Assembly: GCA_963702195.1 (NCBI GenBank)
Contig: OY969725.1
Span: forward strand, 1,488,001-1,552,000
From: AC-56 sp963702195
GTDB taxonomy: Bacteria > Actinomycetota > Thermoleophilia > Solirubrobacterales > 70-9
Direction: 5' to 3'
DNA: 64,000 nt
Part shown: positions 17,221 through 24,718 of the stretch, one piece after another
Numbering within the stretch: the first letter of the stretch is position 1
Layout of the letters: every line of letters starts with the position of its first letter
Program-made: the position numbers and the translations under genes
Notes under the pieces: model-generated
Database searches by the model: none
What the model was told of the DNA's origin: nothing
The model's input: only the letters and a program-made list of their open reading frames with translations

Positions 17221-17913
17221 ATGAACGAGGACCCGTTCGTGACGATCGCCAGGGCGCTGCGCGAGCGGCGGCCCCTCGAGCCTCCGCGCGGAGTCTCGTG
17301 CTATGTCGCGCTCGGGGACAGCTTCACCGCGGGCACCGGCTCCCCCGAGGGCCTGGGCTGGTCTCACCGCATCGCCGAGGGCCTGCGGCGGCGAAACACC
17401 ACCTTCGTCTACCGGAACCTCGCGCAGGACGGGGCCACCAGCGCGGACGTCGTGGACCAGCTCGGCCGCGCGATCCAGCTCGAGCCCGATCTGGTGACGG
17501 TGATCTGCGGCGCCAACGACGTGCTTCGCTCCACGCGGCCCGAGCCCGCCCTCTACGCGCGCCGGCTGGGCGAGATCTTCGAGCGCCTCCACGAGGCAGG
17601 CCCGCGGATGATCGTCGTCACGGCAACATCGCCCGAGCGGTGGGACTTCGTCCGCCTCGGCCCGCGAACCCGCGCGCGCGTGGAGGCCGGCATGCGCGAA
17701 ATAAACGACGTGACCCGCGAGGTCGCCCGGGCCCACTGCGTCCCGTGCCTCGACGTGGCCGACCATCCCGGTCTGCGCGATCGCGACAACTTCGCCACCG
17801 ACGGACTGCATCCGTCGATCCGCGGGCACGCGCGGGCCGCGCGCGCGTTCGCGCTCCTGCTTCGCGACGGCTACAGGATTCCAATCGCAGACATGGAGGG
17901 AGACGAGCCATGA
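17221..17913 (+). CDS. SGNH/GDSL-family hydrolase inside the fatty acid operon
   Basis: 230-residue esterase/lipase-type hydrolase. Block I GDSFTAG with nucleophile S34, block III GAND, and block V DGLHPS with the Asp-His pair are present; the Gly of block II is in the region LAQDGATSADV. No signal peptide, so it acts in the cytoplasm. It lies 7 nt after accD and overlaps the MaoC gene by 4 nt. Its operon position suggests acyl-ester or acyl-thioester work (chain release or proofreading), which is inference. Confidence 0.88.
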   Translation: MNEDPFVTIARALRERRPLEPPRGVSCYVALGDSFTAGTGSPEGLGWSHRIAEGLRRRNTTFVYRNLAQDGATSADVVDQLGRAIQLEPDLVTVICGANDVLRSTRPEPALYARRLGEIFERLHEAGPRMIVVTATSPERWDFVRLGPRTRARVEAGMREINDVTREVARAHCVPCLDVADHPGLRDRDNFATDGLHPSIRGHARAARAFALLLRDGYRIPIADMEGDEP

Positions 17914-18434
17914 ACACCACCGCGCTCCTCGACGGACAGGTCGGAGAGCTCGAGCAGGGCGTCGAGTTCACCACCCGGGGGCGGACGATCACCGAGGGCG
18001 ACCTGACGTCCTTCTCGGCCCTCACCGGCGATTGGCACCCGCAGCACTCCGACGCCGAGTGGGCATCCCACAGCCGCTTCTCCGGCCGCGTCGCGCACGG
18101 GATGCTGGTGCTCTCATACGCGATCGGCCTGGTGCCGTTCGACCCCGAGCGAGTGGTCGCGTTGCGCGGGCTGGGATCGGCGACCTTCAAGCGCCCGGTG
18201 GCGATCGGCGACACGATCCGGGTCCGCTGTCGCGTGGAGTCCACCCGGCCCCTCGACGACGAGACGGCCCTCGTCACGCTCGCGTTCCGGATCCTGAACC
18301 AGGACGATCGCACCGTCGCCCTGGCTCGGGTGGAGGCCGTCTGCCGCCAGGCCAAGCCGGCGCCCGACGCCGACGGCCCGGGGTACTGGTCCGAGGAATC
18401 GCTCGCGCTCTACGGCGGGGAGACGTTCCTGTGA
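17910..18434 (+). CDS. MaoC-like hot-dog dehydratase
   Basis: 174 residues of the MaoC/R-hydratase family. The catalytic Asp-His segment reads GDWHPQHSD, where the family usually has D-x-N-P-x-H; D and H are kept but the Asn is His. RVAHGMLVLSYAIG is the usual helix after it. No fabZ or fabA is present in this operon, so this protein probably serves as the 3-hydroxyacyl-ACP dehydratase. Overlaps both neighbours (ATGA and GTGA). Confidence 0.87.
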   Translation: MNTTALLDGQVGELEQGVEFTTRGRTITEGDLTSFSALTGDWHPQHSDAEWASHSRFSGRVAHGMLVLSYAIGLVPFDPERVVALRGLGSATFKRPVAIGDTIRVRCRVESTRPLDDETALVTLAFRILNQDDRTVALARVEAVCRQAKPAPDADGPGYWSEESLALYGGETFL

Positions 18435-19282
18435 TCCTCGACGGAAAGCGGATCCTCATCACGGGCATCGTCAATCGCCACTCGATCGCGTACGCGATCG
18501 CCGAGCGCGCCCAGCGGCAAGGTGCGGAGGTGATGCTGACCAGCTTCGGGCGGGTCCGGCGCCTGACCGAGCGCACAGCGGCGCGACTCGACCCCGTCCC
18601 GGACGTGCTGGAGCTCGACGTCAACAGCGACGAGGACATCGCCGCCCTGGCTGACGAGATCCGGGCGCGGTGGGACGGCCTGGACGGGGCCGTCCACGCC
18701 ATCGCCCACGCACCGCCGGACGCGCTCGGCGGCAACTTCCTCGGCGCGCCCCGGGACAGCGCGAAGGCCGCGTTCGAGACAAGCGCCTACTCGCTCAAGG
18801 CGCTCGCCGAGGCGCTCGCGCCGCTCCTGGGCGCGAGCGCACCCGCCGGGTCCAACGGCGCCAGCGCGAGTGCAGGGGACGGAAGCCTGGTGGCGCTCGA
18901 CTTCGACGCCTCCGTCGCCTGGCCGGCGTACGACTGGATGGGCGTCTCCAAGGCCGCGCTCGAGTCGGTGGGCCGCTACCTCGCGCGCGACCTGGGCGAG
19001 AGCGGTGTGCGCGTCAACCTGATCTCGGCCGGCCCGCTCTCGACCCCGGCTGCGTCGGGCATCCCGGGGTTCTCCGACCTCGCCGGAATGTGGACGGACG
19101 GGGCGCCGCTCGGCTGGGACAGCCACGACCCGAGCGCCGTCGCCGACGCCGCGCTCTTCCTCCTGTCGGACATGTCGCGGGCGATCAGCGGCGAGATCGT
19201 CCACGTCGACGGCGGCTTTCACTGCGTGGGCGGATCGCTCGCGCGCGCCGATCAGTCCGCACCGATGTCCGAGGTGTCCTGA
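18431..19282 (+). CDS. fabI: Enoyl-ACP reductase, InhA/FabI type
   Basis: Last reductive step of each elongation cycle. 283 residues from the GTG at 18431. It carries ITGIVNRHSIAYAIA at the cofactor site and the Y-x6-K catalytic pair in YDWMGVSK. The preceding segment ALDFDASVAWPAYDWM and following SALES-type helix resemble mycobacterial InhA more than E. coli FabI. A Gly/Ala/Ser-rich insert (about residues 134-152) precedes the catalytic strand. Ends the operon; the next gene has its own promoter. Confidence 0.93.
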   Translation: MILDGKRILITGIVNRHSIAYAIAERAQRQGAEVMLTSFGRVRRLTERTAARLDPVPDVLELDVNSDEDIAALADEIRARWDGLDGAVHAIAHAPPDALGGNFLGAPRDSAKAAFETSAYSLKALAEALAPLLGASAPAGSNGASASAGDGSLVALDFDASVAWPAYDWMGVSKAALESVGRYLARDLGESGVRVNLISAGPLSTPAASGIPGFSDLAGMWTDGAPLGWDSHDPSAVADAALFLLSDMSRAISGEIVHVDGGFHCVGGSLARADQSAPMSEVS

Positions 19283-19288
19283 GCGAAA

Positions 19289-19294
19289 TAGGGT
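19289..19294 (+). promoter_or_regulatory. -10 box TAGGGT of the GMC gene
   Basis: TAGGGT ends 7 nt before the GTG at 19302, only 7 nt after the fabI stop, marking a new leaderless transcription unit. Confidence 0.5.
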
Positions 19295-19301
19295 TTGGCC
19301 C

Positions 19302-20816
19302 GTGGCGGCGGGCTGCGACTACGTCATCGTCGGTGCCGGATCGGCCGGCTGCGTCATCGCCAACCGGCTGAGCGAGGATCCCGCGACGCGAGTCCTGCTG
19401 ATCGAGGCGGGGCCGCGCGACCGCGCGAAGGAGATCCGCATCCCGGCGGCGTTCTCGAAGCTCTTCAAGTCCAAGTTCGACTGGGGGTACGAGACCACCT
19501 CGCAGGCCGGCCTCGACGGCAGGCGCATCTACTTCCCGCGCGGCAAGGTTCTGGGCGGCTCCTCGGCGATGAACGCGATGATGTGGATCCCCGGCGACCG
19601 CTCCGACTTCGACGCGTGGCCCGAGGGCTGGCGCTGGGCGCAGATGGAGCCCTACCTCCGCCGGGTGGAGAACGAGGCGTGCTCGATCACCCAGCAGGCT
19701 GACCCCAACCCGATGTCGCGGGCGTTCCTCGAGTCCGTGTCCGAGGCGGACGTAGCCCGGGCCGGGAACCTACGTCCGGAGTCCCTGGAGGGCGCCGGGC
19801 TCGTCCGCGTCACCCAGCGCCGAGGGCTGCGGTGCAGCGCCGCCGACAACTACCTGAAGCCGGCCAAGGGCCGCCCGAACCTCACCGTGCTCACCGACTG
19901 CCAGGCGACCGGCATCGCGTTCGAGGATGGCCGCGCCACCCGTGTGCGCTACCGGGGCGGGGATCAGGAGGGCAGCGTGCGTGCGTACCGAGAGGTGATC
20001 CTGAGCGCGGGCGCGATCGGCTCGCCCCAGATGCTGATGGCGTCGGGGATCGGCCCCGCCGAACATCTTCGTCAGGTCGGGGTGCCGGTGGAGGCGGACC
20101 TCCCGGACGTCGGGCAGGGACTTCGGGACCACTGCATGGCGATCAGCCTCTTCGACGCGGGCGGCAAGGAGTCGCTGTACGCCGCCGAGTCGCCGAAGCA
20201 GTTGCTGCGGCTTGTGCTCCGGCGGCGGGGAATGCTGACCTCGAACGTCGGGGAGGCCGCCGCGTTCGTAAGCGAGGGCGATGACAGCGCCCCCAACCTC
20301 GAGCTGATCTTCGCGCCCGTCCTCTACGTGGGGGAGGGCTTGGTGCCACCGCCGGCGCACGGGTTCTCGATTGCCGGTGTCGTGCTCCAGCCGCGAAGCC
20401 GGGGCTCGGTCCGGCTTCGCTCGGCCGATCCGCTCGATGCGCCCGAGATCGACCCGGCGTTCCTCCAAGACGACGCCGACGTCGCGACTCTGGTGCACGG
20501 CGTCAAGCTTTCGCGGAGGATCGCCGGCGGCCGTCCGCTCGCCCGCTGGCTCGAGGACGAGCGCGCGCCTGGCACGCAGGTCCAGAGCGACGACGAGATC
20601 GCCGCCTGGATCCGCGCCAACGCGCACACGATCTATCACCCGGTCGCCACGTGCGCCATGGGCCGCGTCGTCGACACCGAGCTCCGGGTTCGCGGCCTCG
20701 ATGGACTACGGGTCGTGGACGCGTCGGTGATCCCGAACCTCGTTCGCGGCCACACGCACGCCGCGACGACGATGGTCGCCGAGCGCGCGTCCGACCTGAT
20801 CCGGAACCGGGGCTGA
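19302..20816 (+). CDS. GMC-family FAD oxidoreductase
   Basis: 504-residue flavoprotein alcohol dehydrogenase/oxidase family member. N-terminal FAD motif VIVGAGSAGCVIANRLSED with EAGP, the GMC signature FPRGKVLGGSSAMNAM, second signature GAIGSPQMLMASGIGP, and the catalytic His in HPVATCAMG followed by VVDASVIPNLVRGHTHAATTM. No export signal. Substrate unknown; choline, glucose or other alcohols are possible. Confidence 0.92.
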   Translation: MAAGCDYVIVGAGSAGCVIANRLSEDPATRVLLIEAGPRDRAKEIRIPAAFSKLFKSKFDWGYETTSQAGLDGRRIYFPRGKVLGGSSAMNAMMWIPGDRSDFDAWPEGWRWAQMEPYLRRVENEACSITQQADPNPMSRAFLESVSEADVARAGNLRPESLEGAGLVRVTQRRGLRCSAADNYLKPAKGRPNLTVLTDCQATGIAFEDGRATRVRYRGGDQEGSVRAYREVILSAGAIGSPQMLMASGIGPAEHLRQVGVPVEADLPDVGQGLRDHCMAISLFDAGGKESLYAAESPKQLLRLVLRRRGMLTSNVGEAAAFVSEGDDSAPNLELIFAPVLYVGEGLVPPPAHGFSIAGVVLQPRSRGSVRLRSADPLDAPEIDPAFLQDDADVATLVHGVKLSRRIAGGRPLARWLEDERAPGTQVQSDDEIAAWIRANAHTIYHPVATCAMGRVVDTELRVRGLDGLRVVDASVIPNLVRGHTHAATTMVAERASDLIRNRG

Positions 20817-20835
20817 CCGAGCCCGAGGATTCGGG

Positions 20836-20976
20836 TCAGCGTCGCCGCAGGACTGCAATACCCGCGCCAAGGGCCACCAGGCCGAACAGGATCCAGACCT
20901 GCCACAGCCCCTCGAACGCGGCGACGACCACGCAGAGCAGGAACAGCGCGCCGATGACCTCGAGGACGAGTCCCAC
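20836..20976 (-). CDS. Small predicted membrane protein (46 aa)
   Basis: A GTG-started 46-codon frame. Two hydrophobic stretches (LVLEVIGALFLLCVVVAAF and VWILFGLVALGAGIAVL) are followed by the positive tail RRR, a plausible two-helix membrane miniprotein. No clear ribosome site. It lies in a 220-nt gap on the minus strand with the basic small protein and cold-shock gene upstream on the same strand. Composition is convincing, homology is not checked. Confidence 0.5.
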   Translation of the reverse strand: MGLVLEVIGALFLLCVVVAAFEGLWQVWILFGLVALGAGIAVLRRR

Positions 20977-21036
20977 GGGGCGAGAACCCTAGCGACGGCG
21001 ACGGATCAGGCGACTACGCAACGCCCGGCAGGGCGG

Positions 21037-21195
21037 TCAGGCGGGAAGGTCGCTCGGAGGGTGCTCCACCGATTCGGAGTCCGGTTGGCCGACTGAGTCG
21101 CCTCCCTCGGCCGCGGCCCTCTTCCTCGCCTCCTTCTTGGCCTGCTTCGCCGCGCGCTTCTCGAGGAGCTTGCGCTCACGGTTCAGCTTCGCCAT
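21037..21195 (-). CDS. Small basic protein next to cold-shock gene
   Basis: 52 residues from the ATG at 21195, which has AAGGA about 9 nt upstream; a longer form from 21222 would include that site. MAKLNRERKLLEKRAAKQAKKEARKRAAAEGGD is a highly charged helix, and the tail is Asp/Ser/Pro-rich. I recall similar short basic proteins beside csp genes in other bacteria. It may bind nucleic acid. Lies 45 nt downstream of csp on the same strand. Confidence 0.72.
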   Translation of the reverse strand: MAKLNRERKLLEKRAAKQAKKEARKRAAAEGGDSVGQPDSESVEHPPSDLPA

Positions 21196-21239
21196 CGTGG
21201 TCCTTCTCTTGCTACCGGCCATGTGTATCGAGCCCCGCT

Positions 21240-21443
21240 CTAGAGAGTGGTGACGTTGGTCGCCGCGGGCCCCTTGGGTCCCTCCTCGGTGTCGAAGCTG
21301 ACCTTTGCGCCATCGGTGAGCGACTTGAATCCGCCGCCCTGGATTGCGCTGTGATGGACGAACAAGTCCTTGCCGGCCTCATCGGGCGTGATGAAGCCAA
21401 AGCCCTTGTCGTCGTTGAACCACTTCACGGTTCCTGTTGCCAT
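21240..21443 (-). CDS. Cold-shock protein (CspA family)
   Basis: 67-residue single OB-fold RNA/DNA chaperone: TVKWFNDDKGFGFI carries RNP1 and DLFVHHSAI carries RNP2 (with His-His rather than Val-His). The ATG at 21443 has a strong GGAGGGGA site upstream, in contrast to the leaderless genes nearby, and roughly 100 nt of non-coding leader could hold cold-shock control. Confidence 0.96.
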   Translation of the reverse strand: MATGTVKWFNDDKGFGFITPDEAGKDLFVHHSAIQGGGFKSLTDGAKVSFDTEEGPKGPAATNVTTL

Positions 21444-21625
21444 GTGTCTATCCCCTCCGGGGTATGTGCACTGCGCTACGCGGAGGGTGCTCTAGAGCAA
21501 CAACGGCGGGAACGCGGGGCACTACTTCGGCCGAACGGTTGATCGGCCCAGGGCACAAGGGTACCGGTCGCACGTGCACGCACGGCAACAGCGACCTTGA
21601 ACGGCACTCCCCGGCTGCGCACGGC

Positions 21626-22234
21626 TCAGGTGAGCAGCGTCCTCTCGAGCGTCGTCGTGAGCCAACGCTCGCAGTCGTCGTAGCTCCAGCCGTGCTCCGC
21701 GGTCAGGTGTGCATAGACGGGATGCCAGGTGACCGCTGAGATCAGGGCGCCCGCCCCGTCCGCGGTGAAGTCACCCTGGAGCGCGCCGAGCGCCTCGAGC
21801 TTTCGCCCGGTGGCTGCGGCACCCTCACGGTGGCGCCGCCGGCCCTCCTCGGCGGCGGCAGCCGCGTCGGGCTCAATCGGGGCGGCGGAGAGCAGCGCGC
21901 CGATGATGTCGCCGCAGCGCTCGTTGAACTGGCGGGTGATGCGCACGTCAAGCGCCAGGCTCTCCCGGGGATCCTCGCTTCGAGCTGCCTGCGCGGCGAG
22001 CGCTCCGATGTCGGCCTCTTCGTCGATCAAGTCGACGAGGGCGAGGACGAGATCACGCTTGGAGCCGCAGCTCGCGTAGATCGTTTGCACCGCCACGCCG
22101 GCCTCGCGGGCGATGTCGCTCATCGACGTCGCCGCGTATCCGCGCTCGGCGAACAGCCGTCGAGCGGCGCGGACGATGTCACGCCGTGTGGTCTGCGCCT
22201 GCAGTTGTCTGCGCTCTGACAGATAGGAGCTCAT
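21626..22234 (-). CDS. TetR-family regulator
   Basis: 202 residues. The N-terminal helix-turn-helix is RDIVRAARRLFAERGYAATSMSDIAREAGVAVQTIYASCGSKRDLVLAL; the C-terminal ligand domain is divergent, as usual. The ATG at 22234 is chosen because TACGCT ends 9 nt upstream; a GTG at 22255 would sit ahead of that box. Divergent from the ester-cyclase-like gene, with 20-bp-spaced direct repeats between them, so it probably represses that gene and itself. Confidence 0.92.
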   Translation of the reverse strand: MSSYLSERRQLQAQTTRRDIVRAARRLFAERGYAATSMSDIAREAGVAVQTIYASCGSKRDLVLALVDLIDEEADIGALAAQAARSEDPRESLALDVRITRQFNERCGDIIGALLSAAPIEPDAAAAAEEGRRRHREGAAATGRKLEALGALQGDFTADGAGALISAVTWHPVYAHLTAEHGWSYDDCERWLTTTLERTLLT

Positions 22235-22243
22235 CGGCTTGAC

Positions 22244-22249
22244 AGCGTA
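22244..22249 (-). promoter_or_regulatory. -10 box TACGCT of the TetR gene
   Basis: On the minus strand TACGCT is followed by 9 nt and the ATG at 22234. Confidence 0.4.
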
Positions 22250-22269
22250 GCCCACTGTAGTAGCGTCCC

Positions 22270-22297
22270 AGTCATTAGAGATAGATTCTAGTCATTA
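22270..22297. promoter_or_regulatory. Direct repeats AGTCATTA, 20 bp apart, in the TetR divergent region
   Basis: AGTCATTA occurs at 22270-22277 and 22290-22297, exactly two helical turns apart, with TAGA...TCTA half-symmetry between (22276-22290). This AT-rich patch in a GC-rich region between divergent promoters is the likely operator of the TetR protein. Confidence 0.5.
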
Positions 22298-22330
22298 AGT
22301 ATGCATTCCACTGAGAGGAGCCACAGCACC

Positions 22331-22783
22331 ATGAGCACCGAGACCACGACCGGCGTCGAGCTCTGTGTCCGGGCACAAGTCGAGCTCTTCGGAGCGGGTC
22401 GCCTGGAGCTGGCCGACGAGGTCATCGCGCCGGACTGCATCGACCACGGCGGCGACACCGGGCCAGCGCGCGACGGCGGCGAGCCGAGCGCACCGCGGGG
22501 CCCCGAGGGCATCAAGGGGGTCGTGCGGTGGCTTCGCGGGGCCTTCCCCGACCTCGCCTACGACGTCGAGGACGCGTTCGGCGACAGCGACGGCGATCGC
22601 GTCGCCCTGCGTTGCATCGCCCGGGGAACGCACCAGGGCGAGTTCCTGGGGCGGGCGCCGACCGGTCGCACCTTCGCGGCCGAGCAGATCCACGTCTACC
22701 GCATCGACGATGGTCGGATCGCCGAGCACTGGGCATGTCGCGACGACGTCGCAATGATGCGCCAGCTGGGCCTGGCCGGCTGA
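22331..22783 (+). CDS. Ester cyclase / SnoaL-like polyketide cyclase family protein
   Basis: 150 residues from the ATG at 22331, which has GAGGAG upstream; an ATG at 22301 lies before that site. Fold markers: ELADEVIAPDCIDHGG near the start, the GIKGVVRWLRGAFPDLAYDVED helix-strand, and FAAEQIHVYRIDDGRIAEHWACRDDVAMMRQLG at the end, a very typical SnoaL-like ending. His/Asp residues in DCIDH and EHWACRDD could form the active site. Adjacent to a divergent TetR gene that probably controls it. Confidence 0.88.
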   Translation: MSTETTTGVELCVRAQVELFGAGRLELADEVIAPDCIDHGGDTGPARDGGEPSAPRGPEGIKGVVRWLRGAFPDLAYDVEDAFGDSDGDRVALRCIARGTHQGEFLGRAPTGRTFAAEQIHVYRIDDGRIAEHWACRDDVAMMRQLGLAG

Positions 22784-22860
22784 CCGAGCGCCCCGACCAG
22801 CGGCTGCGGTCTCGCAGATCGCCGCGATCCCACCGGACTCACACGAGCAAAGGAGATCCA

Positions 22861-23511
22861 ATGTCGACACACAACATCGCGGGCGCCGGCGCGCTGCTCG
22901 CGGCACCGATCCTCGCGGTCCTCGCGACCTTGATCCAGCCGACCCTCTCCGACGACGCCGCGGCGCAGGTCACCGCGCTCAGTGACCACCGCGGCGCGAC
23001 GATCGCCGCTATCGCGCTCAGCACGATCGCCATCGCGCTCCTGATCGCCGGCACCATCTGGCTGGCCACCGCGCTCATCCCTCGCGCGCCCCGGCTCGCG
23101 CTCGCAGGCGGCGTCCTCGGCGTCCTGGGTTCGCTCATCGTGCTGTTCGAAAACGGCGTCGCCGCCAGCGGCCCCACGATCGTCAGCGAGCTCGACCCGA
23201 GCCGGGCTACGGCGGTGCTCGAGAGCATCCACTCGAGCGCGGCGGTCTCGGCCCTTGAGCCGTTGTCGCTTCTCGGCGATCTCGGCCTCGCCATGCTTGG
23301 CGTCGCCGTCGTCAGGGCGGGTGCGCCGCGCTGGACCGCTGCTGCGATCGCGGTGGGCGTTCTGGGCGAGGGTGCTGGATTCGCGACCGAGACCAAGGCG
23401 CTGGTCGTCGTCGGGTTTGCACTCCTATTCGTCGGTCTGGCACAGGCCGTGCGCACCCTCGTCGCGGGTGCTGGGGAGCGGCTCGCGGCCACCGCCATCC
23501 CCGCCTCCTGA
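22861..23511 (+). CDS. Multi-pass membrane protein of unknown function
   Basis: 216 residues, mostly Ala/Leu/Val/Gly. About six hydrophobic segments are visible (near residues 7-25, 46-70, 76-97, 130-152, 157-171, 178-200). The ATG at 22861 has AAAGGAGA upstream. It follows the ester-cyclase-like gene by 77 nt and is probably co-transcribed. No motif allows a function call. Confidence 0.8.
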   Translation: MSTHNIAGAGALLAAPILAVLATLIQPTLSDDAAAQVTALSDHRGATIAAIALSTIAIALLIAGTIWLATALIPRAPRLALAGGVLGVLGSLIVLFENGVAASGPTIVSELDPSRATAVLESIHSSAAVSALEPLSLLGDLGLAMLGVAVVRAGAPRWTAAAIAVGVLGEGAGFATETKALVVVGFALLFVGLAQAVRTLVAGAGERLAATAIPAS

Positions 23512-23589
23512 TCACTGCGCGGACGGCGGGGCCCCGTGTCCGAAGGCCACCGCGGGGCGGTACTCGGGGAAGTTGTCCGATTGCTGTTC

Positions 23590-23628
23590 TTGACATGGCC
23601 AGTGTCAATATGGCATGCTACGTGCCAA
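23590..23628. promoter_or_regulatory. Two tandem inverted repeats, TTGACA-N7-TGTCAA and ATGGCA-N7-TGCCAA
   Basis: IR1 spans 23590-23608 (arms TTGACA/TGTCAA). IR2 spans 23610-23628 (arms ATGGCA/TGCCAA, one mismatch). Both have a 7-nt spacer and their centres are 20 bp apart. They end at the ATG of the TetR gene at 23628, a textbook layout for two cooperatively bound TetR dimers repressing their own gene; TTGACA may also be the -35 box. Confidence 0.65.
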
Positions 23629-24221
23629 TGGCAGTCAGCCTTCGCGAACAGCAAGCGCTCGTCACGCGAGAGCGGATCCTCGGGGCGGTCGCGGACATGC
23701 TCGAAGATGACGCGCCTGAGGATCTGACCGTGCCTGCGGTGGCAGAGGTCTCCGGGGTGTCACTGCGGACGATCTACCGCTACTACCCGACCCGCGAGGC
23801 GCTGCTGGAGGCGGCCGGCCGGTGGATCGGCGACGAGCTGCTTGAGCACCCATACCCGAGGGATCTGGACGACGTCGCCGACCTCTACGAGGTCGGCGCG
23901 CGCGACTTCGACGAACGGCCGGGTCTGGTGCGAGCGCTCGCCTTCTCTCAGCTAGGCCAGGATGTCCGCGGCTACCGCCGCCGCGAGCGACGCGACGCGA
24001 TCGGCCAGGCGTTGCGCGGCGAGCTCAGTGGACTGGGCGAGCCGGAGCTGCGCCGGGCGGAGGCGGTCCTTGCGTATCTGCACAACATGCTCGCTTACAC
24101 CAGCCTGCGCGAGGAAAGCGGCATGTCGGGCGAGGAAATAGGGGAGGCGATCGGCTGGGCCATCAGGACGCTGATCGCGGACCTACGGAAGAGAAACCGC
24201 AAGCCGAGGAGAGGCAAATGA
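23628..24221 (+). CDS. TetR-family regulator
   Basis: 197 residues from the ATG at 23628. Helix-turn-helix: VTRERILGAVADMLEDDAPEDLTVPAVAEVSGVSLRTIYRYYPTREALLEA. An upstream ATG at 23595 would place eleven codons inside the tandem operators, so the shorter form is preferred. Overlaps the cupin gene by 4 nt (ATGA), making a TetR-cupin-secreted protein operon that is likely autoregulated. Confidence 0.92.
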   Translation: MAVSLREQQALVTRERILGAVADMLEDDAPEDLTVPAVAEVSGVSLRTIYRYYPTREALLEAAGRWIGDELLEHPYPRDLDDVADLYEVGARDFDERPGLVRALAFSQLGQDVRGYRRRERRDAIGQALRGELSGLGEPELRRAEAVLAYLHNMLAYTSLREESGMSGEEIGEAIGWAIRTLIADLRKRNRKPRRGK

Positions 24222-24718
24222 GCGAGAGAGTCATCGTGCGGCATCGCGACGAGGGCAGGACGATGCTGGTTGGCGGCGCCGATTACATCACCTACAAGGC
24301 GAGAAGCGCCGAGACCGACGGGGCGTTCTTCTGCTTCGAGGCCTCTAGCAGCCCGGGCTTTGGGCCGCCGCTCCACACCCACGCCTACCGCGAGCTGTTC
24401 TACGTGCTGGAGGGCGAATACGAATTCACCGTCCAGTCAGACGGCGAGACGCGAACGGTCCTCGGCAAGCCGGGAACGGCGGTATCCGTGGACGCCGACG
24501 TCCCGCACACCTTCCGCAACGCAGGCGACGCGCAGGGGCGACTGCTGTTCGTGCACGTCCCGGCCGCGCTCGAAGCGTTCTTCGAGGAGTATGGGGTCCC
24601 GGTCAGCAGCCACGGCGAGGTTCCGGAGGGTCTCGAGCCGCCGGACTTCGGGGCGATGGCAGCGGCGCTCGAGCGCAACGGCGTGAACGTGATTGCCTCG
24701 CCCGGGGCAGCCCAGTGA
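24218..24718 (+). CDS. Cupin-domain protein
   Basis: 166 residues with one cupin barrel. Motif 1 is PPLHTHAYRELFYVLEGEYEF (metal ligands H-x-H...E) and motif 2 is ADVPHTFRNAG (H). All four usual metal ligands are present, so it can bind metal. Cupins include dioxygenases, isomerases and sensors; no specific reaction can be named. It lies between a TetR gene and a secreted repeat protein with overlapping ends. Confidence 0.88.
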   Translation: MSERVIVRHRDEGRTMLVGGADYITYKARSAETDGAFFCFEASSSPGFGPPLHTHAYRELFYVLEGEYEFTVQSDGETRTVLGKPGTAVSVDADVPHTFRNAGDAQGRLLFVHVPAALEAFFEEYGVPVSSHGEVPEGLEPPDFGAMAAALERNGVNVIASPGAAQ

